Counted from the first letter of the stretch, positions 16,329 through 26,610 are shown. The stretch: DNA of 64,000 bases from Flavobacterium lipolyticum (GCF_020905335.1 NZ_JAJJMN010000002.1:124001-188000); one strand, 5' to 3'. Notes: a model not told the origin generated them from the sequence alone. Program-made: numbers and translations.

Positions 16329-19124
16329 ATGGGGATAGATATAAATTTGATTTTTGGTGTTTTAAGTTTTTGTGCCACAGTTTTTGCACAGGATAAAGGG
16401 GATAATTTTACTAAAATAAAGGAGTTAGGTGGTATTGAAGAGTATTTGTATGAGAAAAATGGGATGAATGTTTTGCTTTTGCAAGATAATGCTTCACCGG
16501 TGGTAACAGTACAAGTTGTTTATCGTGTAGGGTCTAAAAATGAAGTTTTGGGAAGTACCGGGGCAACACATCTTTTAGAGCATTTAATGTTTAAAGGAAC
16601 ACCTAGTTTTAATAAAAAAAACGGGAATTCTATTGCGGAAGTATTATTAGATGTTGGAGCCGAATTAAATGCCACAACATGGTTGGATCGTACAAATTAT
16701 TTTGAAACCATTCCTAGTGATAAAATCGGATTAGCTCTTGAGATTGAAGCTGATAGAATGAGGAATTCTTTGCTTTTAAAAGAAGATAAAGAAGCGGAAA
16801 TGACTGTGGTTCGTAACGAATTTGAGCGTAATGAAAACGATCCGGGAGCTTTATTAGAGAAAGAAATCTGGGCCTCAGCATATATTGCACATCCGTATCA
16901 TCATAGTACAATTGGTTGGAAATCTGATATAGAGGGCGTTTCGGTTGAAGTGTTGCGTGATTTTTACAATAAATATTATTGGCCGGATAATGCAACTCTA
17001 ACTATTATTGGAGATTTTAAAAAAGAAAATGTTTTTGGATTGATTGAAAAATATTTTGGAAAAATTAGAAAGGCACCTACCATGCTGTCGCAATTGTATA
17101 CGGAAGAACCGGAACAATATGGAGCACGAAAAATTATTGTTAGAAAACCAGGAGAATTAGGCATTGTCAAACGAGCGTATAAAATTCCTGGAGCTCTGCA
17201 TCAGGATTTACCTGCCTTGAATGTTTTAGGTAAGATTATTAGTTCTGGACCTTCGGCAATTTTAAACAAAACCTTCGTAGATACTCGTATGGGGATTTAC
17301 ACTCATGCAAGACCTACAAACTTTAAAGAAGCTGGGCTTTTTATGATTGGAGTTGATTTTCCAACAACATCAAAGCATGAAGATGTGGATTCTAAATTAA
17401 GCGAGGTTATAGAAAAGATTCAGAAAGATGGAGTAACTCAAGATGAAGTAGATCGTGTTGTTGCCGAGATTAGTGCAGAAAGTGTTTTAAGACGCGATGG
17501 TTCTGGAGTCATTTCAGCTGAATTAACCGAAGCTATTGCGCTTGGAGACTGGACAGAATACGTGACAGGAGTTGACAAATTGAAAAAGGTAACTCGGGCA
17601 GATATTTTACGTGTTGCTCAGAAATACTTAGTCGAAGATCAAAGTACAACTGGGTACTTTGTTCCGAAAGAAAATGGAAGTCAAAATAATAACGAAATAA
17701 AAGCTAGCAAATTTAAGAGTGAAAGAGAACCATTTTATTACAGAAGTAAAAAAGAAATTGACAATACTAGAGATAGTTCTTTTATTACTTTACCAAAGCA
17801 AATTGATAATACATTGGTAAGTGATTTAGATGATAATCCATTCAAAGAATCCGGGTTTAGTTATAAAAGAGAAAAAGTGGCTGGAATTGATCTGGTTTCA
17901 GTAAAAACTTCTGCAAAAGATTTTGTGACCGTTACGGGCAGTATTTCATTTGGAAATTATGCAAATGAAAATAAAAACGGAGTAATTCCTTCATTAACAG
18001 CTGCAATGTTGTCTAAAGGAACTAGGATGAAGGACAAGTTTAAATGGTCTGATGAGTTGCAAAAGCTTGGAGTAAACATCAATATTAGTGCTTCCAAATT
18101 TAAATTAGATATTGCATTTAAGTGTTTAAAGAAAGACTTGAATCAGGTAGTGGCTTTGTTTGCTGAAGAATTACGCGATCCTTTATTTGATTCAAAAGAA
18201 TTTGAAAATCTAAAATTGCAATTTGCAGGGAATATGCAGCAGAATTTAAATGATCCAAGTGAAAGGGGCAGTATTGCTTTAATACAGGCAATTTATCCAA
18301 AAGGAAACCCAAATTATAGAGCAAGTATCGAAGAAGATTTGGAAAATGTGAAGAGTGCTACTTTGAAGGAGGTAAAAGATTTTCATAATAAGTATTTTGG
18401 TCCGGCTTCTATGCATTTAGTTGTTGTTGGAGATATAGCAGATGGTTCGAAAATAAAGAATTCGTTAAATAAATCATTTAAAAATTGGAATGGTGGAGTA
18501 ATTGAAAGCTTAAAATTTAAAGAAGTTATAAAATCACCCTCAAAATCACAGGTCATTACAATTATTGAAAAACCAAGTGCTGAGTTATTTGTTGGACAGT
18601 ATACTGGTTTAAAAAAATCGGGTGCCGATTATACCGCATTTTACGTTGCTAATCAGGTTTTGGGTGGCGGTTTTTCTGGCCGTTTAATGAAAACCGTTCG
18701 GGACAAGGAGGGGTTAACATACAATATTTTATCTGGAATGGCAGGGAATGTAAATACAGGTGGTTTTTGGGTAGTTAATGCTTCATTCAATCCGGTTCTC
18801 TTCCAAAAAGGATTAGACGCCACAATGGTTCAGATTGATAAGTGGATAAAAGATGGAATTACTACTGAAGAATTGGAAAAAAAGAAGACCAGTATAATCG
18901 GAAGCTTTAAAGTAGGAATGTCAACTACAGAAGGAATATCAGGCACTATTTTAAGTTTTATTGAAAGAGGTATGGAGCCCGATTACATCGAGCAATTTTT
19001 AAAAGATATTGACAAAGTAACTTTGCAACAAGTTAATGATGTAATCAAAAAGTATCTGCAATTAGACAAAATGATTACTATAAAAGCAGGTTCATTGGAT
19101 AAGGATAGTACTCCTTTAAAATAG
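16329..19124 (+). CDS. M16 family zinc metallopeptidase, two-unit
   Basis: The 931-residue protein has a signal peptide ending VFAQ. The N-terminal M16 unit carries the inverted zinc motif HLLEH (H81, E84, H85), with the third ligand expected in VVRNEFERNE near residues 164-168. A second M16 unit (about 510-931) lacks HxxEH and has the typical inactive-unit motif GGGFSGRLMKTVRDKEGLTY with conserved Arg and Tyr. This is the pitrilysin-like organisation in one chain. It probably degrades peptides in the periplasm. It follows the previous gene by 200 nt and has no T9SS tail. Confidence 0.9.
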   Translation: MGIDINLIFGVLSFCATVFAQDKGDNFTKIKELGGIEEYLYEKNGMNVLLLQDNASPVVTVQVVYRVGSKNEVLGSTGATHLLEHLMFKGTPSFNKKNGNSIAEVLLDVGAELNATTWLDRTNYFETIPSDKIGLALEIEADRMRNSLLLKEDKEAEMTVVRNEFERNENDPGALLEKEIWASAYIAHPYHHSTIGWKSDIEGVSVEVLRDFYNKYYWPDNATLTIIGDFKKENVFGLIEKYFGKIRKAPTMLSQLYTEEPEQYGARKIIVRKPGELGIVKRAYKIPGALHQDLPALNVLGKIISSGPSAILNKTFVDTRMGIYTHARPTNFKEAGLFMIGVDFPTTSKHEDVDSKLSEVIEKIQKDGVTQDEVDRVVAEISAESVLRRDGSGVISAELTEAIALGDWTEYVTGVDKLKKVTRADILRVAQKYLVEDQSTTGYFVPKENGSQNNNEIKASKFKSEREPFYYRSKKEIDNTRDSSFITLPKQIDNTLVSDLDDNPFKESGFSYKREKVAGIDLVSVKTSAKDFVTVTGSISFGNYANENKNGVIPSLTAAMLSKGTRMKDKFKWSDELQKLGVNINISASKFKLDIAFKCLKKDLNQVVALFAEELRDPLFDSKEFENLKLQFAGNMQQNLNDPSERGSIALIQAIYPKGNPNYRASIEEDLENVKSATLKEVKDFHNKYFGPASMHLVVVGDIADGSKIKNSLNKSFKNWNGGVIESLKFKEVIKSPSKSQVITIIEKPSAELFVGQYTGLKKSGADYTAFYVANQVLGGGFSGRLMKTVRDKEGLTYNILSGMAGNVNTGGFWVVNASFNPVLFQKGLDATMVQIDKWIKDGITTEELEKKKTSIIGSFKVGMSTTEGISGTILSFIERGMEPDYIEQFLKDIDKVTLQQVNDVIKKYLQLDKMITIKAGSLDKDSTPLK

Positions 19125-20141
19125 ATATTAATCAATGGTCATCAAAGCAAAAATGCAATATAAATTAGGGGATGCAAATTATTAAACGTTGATGTTTGTA
19201 TTTTACAAGTAGTGTCTCACGAAGTGTATATAAGTTAAAGTTAGAGAGATTTTTTTCTTGAGTAATCAATATAGCTTTAATTTTTTAAGTATACATTTAC
19301 GAAGACACTACTTTCTTAATTGAGATGTAATAGAAATGAAGATTTAAGCTATCTTTCTTATATTTCTTCTTAATAATATAATGTAACAAAACATTTATTC
19401 TTTATTTTCTTATATTAATTGGGATGAGTGCATAAATAGAATAGAGTTCTCTCAAATCTTGAATGAGATATAGAATTGGATTAGCCTTAAAAAGGACATG
19501 TAGACTCATAGAATTAGAAGAAACGGGAAATCAAACTTACTAGGCCAAAAAAATATGAAATAGTACTAGGTTTCTAGTATCAGAAGGAGATTTACCTGGT
19601 AAAAAAGAAATGATTTAAGTTTTTCGTATTAGGATTATGAATTGGTCTATTTAAAAGTAGCTCGTTGATAAGGTTTTGATATTGAAGTTTTTATTATAAT
19701 CATAAAGAAACATAACGAGATCTGCTCTAAACTTGTGGGAAGTATTTAGATTTAATTAGACATATCGCATAATTCATCATACAAAGAAATCAGGATAGAG
19801 TATAATAAAAAAAGCGGATCGATAAAATAAGATTGATTCTGATTTAATTATTTAATACTTTCGTCTTCCGATAGTTCGAGGAATTAATAGAAGCCAAGTA
19901 TAACTAATTTATCGAGATATCTCAGGTGAAGAACAACTTTAAGCTTTAACCAACAATCTAATTAAGGTTAATAATTTGATAGCTATTAAGTACTCCTTTT
20001 TCGAATGTATATAAAAAAAGCAGTTTCCATTGCTTAAATTAAGAATAAAAAATTTTATAAGTATTTGTTTTAAATTTAGACAGTGTAGATTCTTAGATCT
20101 AAGAATATTTTTATTGATTACCTAAAAAATGAATTTTAAAT
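19125..20141. other. About 1 kb gene-free AT-rich region
   Basis: No coding sequence is supported on either strand. The one structure seen is the inverted-repeat element at 19207-19313. The region separates plus-strand genes from a block of minus-strand genes and lies at their convergent 3' ends. Confidence 0.5.
19207..19313. repeat. Possible MITE-like inverted-repeat element
   Basis: AAGTAGTGTCT at 19207-19217 is matched in inverse by AGACACTACTT at 19303-19313. Similarity extends inwards (TGTATA near 19226 against TATACA near 19291), making imperfect arms of about 35 bp in a 107-bp unit. No clear target-site duplication was found. AGTAGTGTCTT also occurs at 4129. Confidence 0.4.
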
Positions 20142-20879
20142 TTAGTTGATGTGTCTGGAGGAGACTTGAACTGACATAGCACCACGTCCCCAATTGTAGT
20201 TATTCTGAGATGTTATCGCAAACATTCCGAATCTAATCAGTTCTGTACTTCCTTCAATATATCCGTCTACTTTGTATAATATGTTCATTGGAGTATCACC
20301 TGGATTTGAAATTATATCTATGGCAAAACCAGCAATTGGTAGTCCGTAAGCTAATCCTTTTTGGTCATAACTACCGGGAACAGTATATTTACGAGAACCC
20401 ATGTCTAATTCGACATCACTTCCGCCGTTTACAGACTTGTACAAGGTACAGCCCATATATCCAATTGACTTTGGCTTATCACCTGAATGCATAACAGGAA
20501 TATTATAATTGATTATGATTTGTGCCTGTGATTTTGGAGGAATAATAATGGGAACGCTAAGATCTAAATTTATTCTGGCTGTTCCTATTTCGGTTGTTTG
20601 TATTGGTTTGGTCAATATAGCATATTTAATGTCATCAGCCAACCAAGTCCTGTTGGTATTAATAATGTAACCCAAATTTCCATCGTTATTTGCTACAACT
20701 TGATGATTATATTCCGAAGATAGTGCCTCTGTATTAACATGTTCCATGGCTCTTATCTTAAGTCCTCCATTAACATCGAGCGTTTGAGTAGGTTGTTGCG
20801 TGTTAATTCCGACTTTAGATTGGGAATATGCCAATGAAGTAATGGTCATTAAGCACAGGATGATAATTTTCTTTTTCAT
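20142..20879 (-). CDS. Hypothetical secreted protein
   Basis: The 245-residue protein has a signal peptide MKKKIIILCLMTITSLAYSQ followed by KVGINTQQPTQTLDVNGGLK. This N-terminal module is common in Bacteroidetes secreted proteins and is a relative of the GIGT...P...LE motif of the products at 6788 and 14935. The rest is beta-rich with no catalytic residues recognised and no sorting tail. It stands alone on the minus strand, with about 300 nt upstream free of genes. Function unknown. Confidence 0.65.
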   Translation of the reverse strand: MKKKIIILCLMTITSLAYSQSKVGINTQQPTQTLDVNGGLKIRAMEHVNTEALSSEYNHQVVANNDGNLGYIINTNRTWLADDIKYAILTKPIQTTEIGTARINLDLSVPIIIPPKSQAQIIINYNIPVMHSGDKPKSIGYMGCTLYKSVNGGSDVELDMGSRKYTVPGSYDQKGLAYGLPIAGFAIDIISNPGDTPMNILYKVDGYIEGSTELIRFGMFAITSQNNYNWGRGAMSVQVSSRHIN

Positions 20880-21190
20880 TGTAATAATTTTTTAGTTCTC
20901 TTAATTTTTAGAACGATATCCGATAATTAAAAATTTTAAAAACCAAGGCGAACCTATGTCTAGTTGTTTGAGGTTAGCTTAAGTACAAAAACGAACAAAA
21001 ATGATGTTTTAACAGTTATACAAACTTTGATATAACCAATAAGTTTAGTAAGATTTTTTATAGACATAGGGTTTTAATAATATCAATAGCTACAGTCTTG
21101 TTTAGTCAAAGAATTATTTCTTTCATCTTATTATCTACATTATGTTATCTTTTTTTGTCAATCATGAAATATCAATAAAAATGCTGTTTT
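20880..21190. other. Intergenic region without recognised features
   Basis: AT-rich DNA between two minus-strand genes. No gene, repeat or clear promoter was recognised. Confidence 0.4.
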
Positions 21191-21685
21191 TTAAATTTTA
21201 GCAAAGATATTGGTGTAATAGTTTCTACCATTTAATTCGCTTTTTTTTATCGAAAGCCCCATATAATTAAAATCTCCTTCGATGGCTTTTTTATGCTCAG
21301 CACTTTTTAGCCAGGCATCGACGGCTGCTTGTGGAGTTTTATAGTTGTAGGCTATATTTTCTTCAACTTTTATAGCTCCCAAAACCTTTACTATATTTTC
21401 AAAGCGGCCCGTAAAACCATCATGACTCGGTGCATTCTTTGCAATCATATAAATGTCATGTTCTTCGCACTTGTTAGAAATATAATCACTTACTGTTAAA
21501 ACATTCAGACCAACACTAATTCTATAATCGTTTATTAGTTTGATAGTTTCTAATTCATCCGTACTATAGGCATAGTTGTTTTTAATTTCAGTTGGAATGT
21601 TCATAACTTGATCTTGTGACTCTGAAGAACAGGAATTTATAGTTAAGAAGGCGCTCGAAAGGAGCAGGATAAGTAATCTATTCAT
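21191..21685 (-). CDS. CAP/SCP-domain lipoprotein
   Basis: The 164-residue protein has a lipoprotein signal peptide with the lipobox-like LTINSC (Cys19). The CAP (cysteine-rich secretory/SCP-like) fold follows: ETIKLINDYRISVGLNVL, then EEHDIYMIAKNAPSHDGF with the conserved His-Asp, ENIAYNY, and AVDAWLKSAEHKKAI with the conserved W-x-S-x-x-H. These are the usual cavity residues of the family. It probably sits on the outer membrane. Bacterial CAP proteins are of uncertain activity. Upstream at 21778-21819 lie two motifs also found near other genes of this region. Confidence 0.85.
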   Translation of the reverse strand: MNRLLILLLSSAFLTINSCSSESQDQVMNIPTEIKNNYAYSTDELETIKLINDYRISVGLNVLTVSDYISNKCEEHDIYMIAKNAPSHDGFTGRFENIVKVLGAIKVEENIAYNYKTPQAAVDAWLKSAEHKKAIEGDFNYMGLSIKKSELNGRNYYTNIFAKI

Positions 21686-22240
21686 TGTTAAGTAATCTTT
21701 TAAAATTCAAAATTTGGTTAAACATATTTATTTGGGGCAAAATAAAAGGATTAAACACAAGGACAGAAATTAAATAGTACTCATATATACTTATGAATTA
21801 GTATGCGTAATAATGCGTAGATAGGAAACAAGAATAATAAGGGACTTCTGAATGTAGATTTCACCTAAACCGATCCCAAAGAATTTTGATTGTCAGATTT
21901 TTTTTCTTCAAGAGGTTTTGATAAATTATAGGGACTTCTAGATACTCGATGTCCGGAAGCCTGAATGCCTGAATAAGTATATTTTAGGAAGAGTCTGTAA
22001 AAAAACGAAACTATCGCCATCCTTATTTCCTAAAATAATTTTAGGACAAAAAGTATAATTTATAGAAGATACTTTTTTTAAGTATTTTGATAAAATCAGT
22101 TCTTTATTTTCTCTTTCAGTAAGTTCCTATCGAAATTTAAAAAAAAGAAAGACAATACTAAAATGATTTTCATATTTTTTATTTACTTGAAAATTGCCTA
22201 TAAAGGACTATAATTTAATAAATTATAGTTTTAAGAAATC
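21686..22240. other. Intergenic region with shared upstream motifs
   Basis: No gene recognised. It holds TACTCATATATACT (21778-21791), identical to 25767-25780, and TGCGTAATAATGCGTA (21804-21819), which resembles sites at 3934 and 6581. Both lie about 90-135 nt upstream of the CAP lipoprotein gene. Confidence 0.4.
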
Positions 22241-22283
22241 AAACCAAACCCTTGCTAATTTTGGATTAGCAAGGGTTTGGTTT
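22241..22283 (-). terminator. Strong terminator after the metalloprotease gene
   Basis: Perfect 19-bp inverted repeat (22241-22259 / 22265-22283; core CCCTTGCTAAT / ATTAGCAAGGG) with a 5-nt loop, about 80 nt beyond the stop codon. The T run is short, so termination strength is inferred from the stem. Confidence 0.65.
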
Positions 22284-22363
22284 TAAGGTTATCAAAATAT
22301 TGATTTATGAATTAAAATGACTGTAGATGTTTCTTGACTTAAATGTCATTTTTTAACAATAAT

Positions 22364-25363
22364 TTACTTTTTTATGATTTTAGCCCTATAAACAGAATTG
22401 TCAGTATCGTGTAATAGCAATAAATACATCCCAGATTGAAACTTGGAAAAATTAATTTCGGCCTTAAACACATCGTTTTTTTCTACTAATCTACCTAATG
22501 AATCATATATTTCATAGTGTGTTATATTTTCCTGAGTATGTACTCTTAGAACATCTGTGACAGGGTTTGGTGTAATTTTTATTGTATTTTTAGTATTGGC
22601 ATTTATTCCTAAAGGTGAAGTGATAATTAAAGTGATACTGTTATCGCTTAGTTGATAACAAATTTTTTGCTGGATAATCTCATTAATTGACTTATTGATT
22701 AAATCAGCAGCTGACCCTACAAAAGAAATTCCATGAATCGTATATGTTCCTGTAGCTAAAGTTGAAAAATCTGCAGTAGTGTTTGTACTTATAATTTTAT
22801 CCGTTAGCGTATTAATGGCAATGTAGCTATAGTTAACTCCAACAGTGGGGTTAATAATATCAAAAAATCTTCCTGGGCCATTAATACTTACAGTAAAGAC
22901 ATCGTTATTTGGGGTTCTTCTATAATTGGTCGCAGCGATAAAATACTCCACACCTTTTTTTAACTTGACAGTAAAACTGTTGGTATAGGATATATTGGTT
23001 CCCGTACCAATTCTACCATTAGAAGATATAAAGTTTGATTCTGTAGCCTGATTTCCTTTATATATGGAAATAATAAGAAAACCAGAAGGATAGCTTAATG
23101 TATAATTTCCGTCTTCTGTAACTTTAACTCTAAGAGGGACGAGATTATAATCTAAAGATTTTAAGGATGGAGCTGTTCGATCTGCATTGTACACATAAAA
23201 ACCCTGCGGACTCATAGTAGAAGTTGTGAATGCAATTGTTTTAGATACATATGTACTATTAGAGGGAGTTTGTGGTTGTAAATTAAGATTAGTTTCGATA
23301 CTTGCCTGATTAGCTGTCACTGTTCTGTTTTCTTCAACTATTATACTATCATAAGAATTACAACTGGAGTTAATGATAAAGTCGGTATTTGACACATCAA
23401 AAAACTCTGCGTAATCGTTTATTACTGCAACAACTTTTATCCTTGCTTTATCTTTATTAGGAATAAGTGGTATTGTGACCGTTGCACTTCCATTATTTGA
23501 AACATTGGAAGCAAGTACATAAGGAAACGAATTTCCTCCGTCTGTCGAAAGTATTATATCTACTGTACTTTTTATTAAGTCGGTCTGGTTAACATCCCAT
23601 GTTACATTGATATTGCTATCAGCGTTTATTGTAACATTTGAATTGGGGTAGGTAACAGTTAAAGGCCCGTCATTAGTTACAGTTATCAAAATTTTATCAG
23701 AATCAACTCCACCCGCAACTACACTATTATCCCGTACAGTAAATCTCATATTCATGTTCCTAGCTACTTGAGGCAATGCTTCAGCTTCCAAGGTAGGTGG
23801 TTCGTTCTGATTTTCTAAAACAAATTTCATTTTAGGAAAGTACCTTTCAGTGGTTGTATTACTTTGTTGCGACCTGAACAATGGTGTAGTTGTTCCGTTT
23901 ACGGCACTATATCCTCCAGATCCATTTATTGTGCTGCCCATTGCTCCTTTATCGTTATCTACTGCGATATCAATCTGTTCCCAAGTATATGATAAATTAG
24001 AATTTTCTACATCAGTACCAATCCCTTTTAATTTAAAAGGTGTTCCCTTAGGAATCGTGATAGCAATATTACCAGCATTAGCAAGGGGAGGGGTGTTGGC
24101 TACATCAAGAGAGGTAAAACAAGTTGCACCAGTGTTCAATGAGTTAATAATTTGATCGATACTTTTCGAATGAAAGTAATTAAGTTTATTATTACCTGTA
24201 TTGGTTTGATCGATAGGAATAACGCAGTTTGTTCCATAGCTCATTATAGTCGTTCCTGCACCAGGTTCTACTGCAGAGCTACTATTCCAGCCTATTGTAC
24301 AAAACGTAGGAGAATTTGCTAACCCTCCTGTAGCATTATAAGTATGTCCAGCATTAAATTGATGTCCTATTTCGTGAATGATTAAATTTGCTATGGTAGA
24401 TTTTGATACCGTTATAGACCATTCCGTCCATGCTCTTGCTTTAGACGTTGAACTACAAGGTTGAGGGCCTGCATGCCCTTGAACTGTGCTTCCTGATACA
24501 ATATTAAAAGTATGCCCAATATCATAGCTTGTATAAGGTAAAATTCCACTTGAATTTAAAGTATTAAAACCCGTCTGTGAATTTGTACCAGAAACACCAG
24601 TAGGATTTATTGTAAAGGGATCTGTAGTTGCATCTTTGAAGATCAATGTTTTATCAATTGTAGCAGGGATTAATTGAAATGAAAGAGACAATTCAGATTC
24701 AAAGATTAAATTTACAAGATTCATCACTGTCAGTATTTCAGCTAGAGCGGCATCTTGGCTTCCAAGAGCCGTAGTAAATTCACCTGTTGCTGCCACCGCC
24801 ATTCTAAAAGTTCTCATTTTATCTCCATATGGAAAATTAGTTACCGATTTTTCCGTAACAGTTGACCTTTTGGTTCTCTCATTTAAAAATTGTCGGACTT
24901 CATCTACATGAGCATCACACTCAAATTTTTCCCCAAACATTTCAGAGGATTCATATATTCGATACTCTCCACTTTCAGTTTTGTAAGGTTCAACAATAAA
25001 ATAACCCTTATCCGACTTAATTATTGCGGTTATTTTGTCCCCAATTAATGTTAATTTAATTTTACTCTGTTTGTCTTTTGAAAAGCCATCAAAACTAATA
25101 ACATTATCAATCCTTTCTTGAGTAAGGTTATTTTCGGATAAAATAAATTCTTCCGAGGTTCCATCAATAAGAGTTAAAACAATCGATCGATCATTAATTT
25201 TTTTAGAGCTTTGTCTTTTGGAGTTAATGTTTCTCTTAAAGTTCTCCGTTTTTAGTTTAAAAATGAGACCGGGAAGATTTTCTGCACCAGGAAGATCTGT
25301 TTTTAATTCTTGCGCATTACTAAATATGGATATTAGAAGGAATAAAAGTAAAGTTTTTTTCAT
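22364..25363 (-). CDS. Reprolysin-type zinc metalloprotease with T9SS tail
   Basis: The 999-residue protein has a signal peptide ending SNAQ and a propeptide-like region up to about residue 185. The metallopeptidase domain carries HEIGHQFNAGH (H330, E331, H334, H340), the extended zinc motif of reprolysin/metzincin M12B-like enzymes, and a downstream Met-turn candidate TTIMSYGTNC. Next are Ig/fibronectin-like regions (about 420-670), a further beta domain (about 690-890), and a type A T9SS tail from about 925 (ITPNPVTDVLRV ... SGMYLLLL ... KIIKK). It is probably a secreted or surface protease. Monocistronic; strong terminator downstream. Confidence 0.92.
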   Translation of the reverse strand: MKKTLLLFLLISIFSNAQELKTDLPGAENLPGLIFKLKTENFKRNINSKRQSSKKINDRSIVLTLIDGTSEEFILSENNLTQERIDNVISFDGFSKDKQSKIKLTLIGDKITAIIKSDKGYFIVEPYKTESGEYRIYESSEMFGEKFECDAHVDEVRQFLNERTKRSTVTEKSVTNFPYGDKMRTFRMAVAATGEFTTALGSQDAALAEILTVMNLVNLIFESELSLSFQLIPATIDKTLIFKDATTDPFTINPTGVSGTNSQTGFNTLNSSGILPYTSYDIGHTFNIVSGSTVQGHAGPQPCSSTSKARAWTEWSITVSKSTIANLIIHEIGHQFNAGHTYNATGGLANSPTFCTIGWNSSSAVEPGAGTTIMSYGTNCVIPIDQTNTGNNKLNYFHSKSIDQIINSLNTGATCFTSLDVANTPPLANAGNIAITIPKGTPFKLKGIGTDVENSNLSYTWEQIDIAVDNDKGAMGSTINGSGGYSAVNGTTTPLFRSQQSNTTTERYFPKMKFVLENQNEPPTLEAEALPQVARNMNMRFTVRDNSVVAGGVDSDKILITVTNDGPLTVTYPNSNVTINADSNINVTWDVNQTDLIKSTVDIILSTDGGNSFPYVLASNVSNNGSATVTIPLIPNKDKARIKVVAVINDYAEFFDVSNTDFIINSSCNSYDSIIVEENRTVTANQASIETNLNLQPQTPSNSTYVSKTIAFTTSTMSPQGFYVYNADRTAPSLKSLDYNLVPLRVKVTEDGNYTLSYPSGFLIISIYKGNQATESNFISSNGRIGTGTNISYTNSFTVKLKKGVEYFIAATNYRRTPNNDVFTVSINGPGRFFDIINPTVGVNYSYIAINTLTDKIISTNTTADFSTLATGTYTIHGISFVGSAADLINKSINEIIQQKICYQLSDNSITLIITSPLGINANTKNTIKITPNPVTDVLRVHTQENITHYEIYDSLGRLVEKNDVFKAEINFSKFQSGMYLLLLHDTDNSVYRAKIIKK

Positions 25364-26060
25364 AATTTTATTTTAGTTTAATATGATTATTATAACAACT
25401 AGCGAATTTGATGTGAAAATGTATCTATTAACGAATGCATTTCTTAGCAAACTTTTTGTGCTCTGTAACAGGGGAAAAATAAAAGATAGGAATATGTTTG
25501 CCATTATAAAAGCTGCCAATTAATGCAGTTCTTTTTTTGGTTTTTATATGAATCTTTCGATATTAGTTATGCATGCTGCTAGAATCAATACTAGGATTTG
25601 AACTTATAAATATATTTAATCTCATTTCTCTAAATAGATTTTACTCTTGATTGGCAGACAACTAATCTTAAATTGTACTAAATGCTTAAACATCCAGATT
25701 GAATGAAAAAGAATATTTTTTGGGCGCAAAAAAACACAATTATTTGATGTTTTTTAAAAAAAATATTACTCATATATACTCAAAATTAAAACAATCATTA
25801 GGTAAAGGTTTTTAACTGTAAAGTAATTTTATTACTGTAAGATTGAGGTTGTTAATTATGATCTTTAGTGAATGTCTTTTGGTAATGCGTCAAATGTGTT
25901 GATGAGTATTTGGTTCATGTAGGATTGGTAGAAAGCCATCTGTTTAGATTGGTATCACAGTCAAAAGCTAAATAACCGTTTGTTTGTACTTTAGGAAAAA
26001 AAGCTGTAAGTTTTAATGTAAGATACGTATCAATAAAAAGTTCGGTCACATATTCGAACC
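25364..26060. other. Long gene-free region upstream of the metalloprotease gene
   Basis: AT-rich DNA with no supported gene. It contains TACTCATATATACT at 25767-25780, identical to a site upstream of the CAP lipoprotein gene. No clear TTG / TAnnTTTG promoter was identified for the metalloprotease. Confidence 0.4.
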
Positions 26061-26125
<65 letters not shown>

Positions 26126-26373
26126 AAAAATAATTAGAGGTAATACATATTGGAACCTAAACTTCTTAGGTATTAATTTTGCTGAATTTTTGATTGTTCA
26201 CAGTACTTTGTATCGCGATTCTGCCGTAAAACTTGTAAAGGTGAAATATCTTTAAAAACCGCCTTAGCTTTTTGTGGCAGAGTAGGAGGCAACTCCAACT
26301 CAAATGTGCCACGATTTTGCCACAAAACTTTCCAGCATTTTTACAAAGACTGAAAACGGTCTTAAATGCAAAA
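26126..26373 (-). other. Gene-free stretch with a possible coding relic
   Basis: On the minus strand about 57 codons are open without a convincing start, reading ...ELPPTLPQKAKAVFKDISPLQVLRQNRD..., each piece protein-like but with no recognised family. A 10-bp inverted repeat TTTTGTGGCA / TGCCACAAAA lies at 26270-26279 and 26318-26327. It may be a remnant next to the tRNA gene, a frequent integration site, or chance. Confidence 0.2.
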
Positions 26374-26406
26374 AAAACCTGCGAATACTAGGATTTGCAG
26401 GTTTTA
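26374..26406. terminator. Hairpin with flanking A and T runs
   Basis: AACCTGC (26376-26382) / GCAGGTT (26397-26403) with a 14-nt loop. The A-rich 5' side and T-rich 3' side would suit termination on either strand. Confidence 0.5.
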
Positions 26407-26423
26407 TTGTGTTTTCTTAGGCC

Positions 26424-26457
26424 AAAAAAAAGTCCTGAAATGTTTCAGGACTTTTTT
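26424..26457 (-). terminator. Terminator of tRNA-Tyr
   Basis: AGTCCTGAAA / TTTCAGGACT (26431-26440 / 26443-26452), flanked by A and T runs, starting just past the 3' end of the minus-strand tRNA gene. Confidence 0.8.
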
Positions 26458-26459
26458 AG

Positions 26460-26540
26460 TGGGGAGAGCAGGATTCGAACCTGCGAAGTTCACACAGCAG
26501 ATTTACAGTCTGCCCTCGTTGGCCGCTTGAGTATCTCCCC
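26460..26540 (-). tRNA. tRNA-Tyr (GTA anticodon)
   Basis: Read on the minus strand, it has the acceptor pairing GGGGAGA / TCTCCCC, the anticodon loop CTGTAAA (anticodon GTA) in a CAGA/TCTG stem, a long variable arm (type II tRNA) and the T arm GCAGG-TTCGAAT-CCTGC. The discriminator base is A (26460). The 3' CCA is not encoded. Total 81 nt, usual for tRNA-Tyr. Confidence 0.95.
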
Positions 26541-26580
26541 AAGGCTTTGTATTATTGCGCTTTGTTGTTCTAAGCGGTTG

Positions 26581-26610
26581 CAAATATAGGAACGTTTTTG
26601 ATGTTTCCAA
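26581..26610 (-). promoter_or_regulatory. Promoter of tRNA-Tyr
   Basis: On the minus strand, TTG (26610-26608), 19 nt, then TATATTTG (26588-26581), 40 nt before the tRNA. This is an exact match to the Bacteroidetes consensus. Confidence 0.65.

Noticed and set aside
26395..26589. 64-codon open frame across tRNA-Tyr
   Set aside because: It overlaps the tRNA and its terminator, on the opposite strand.
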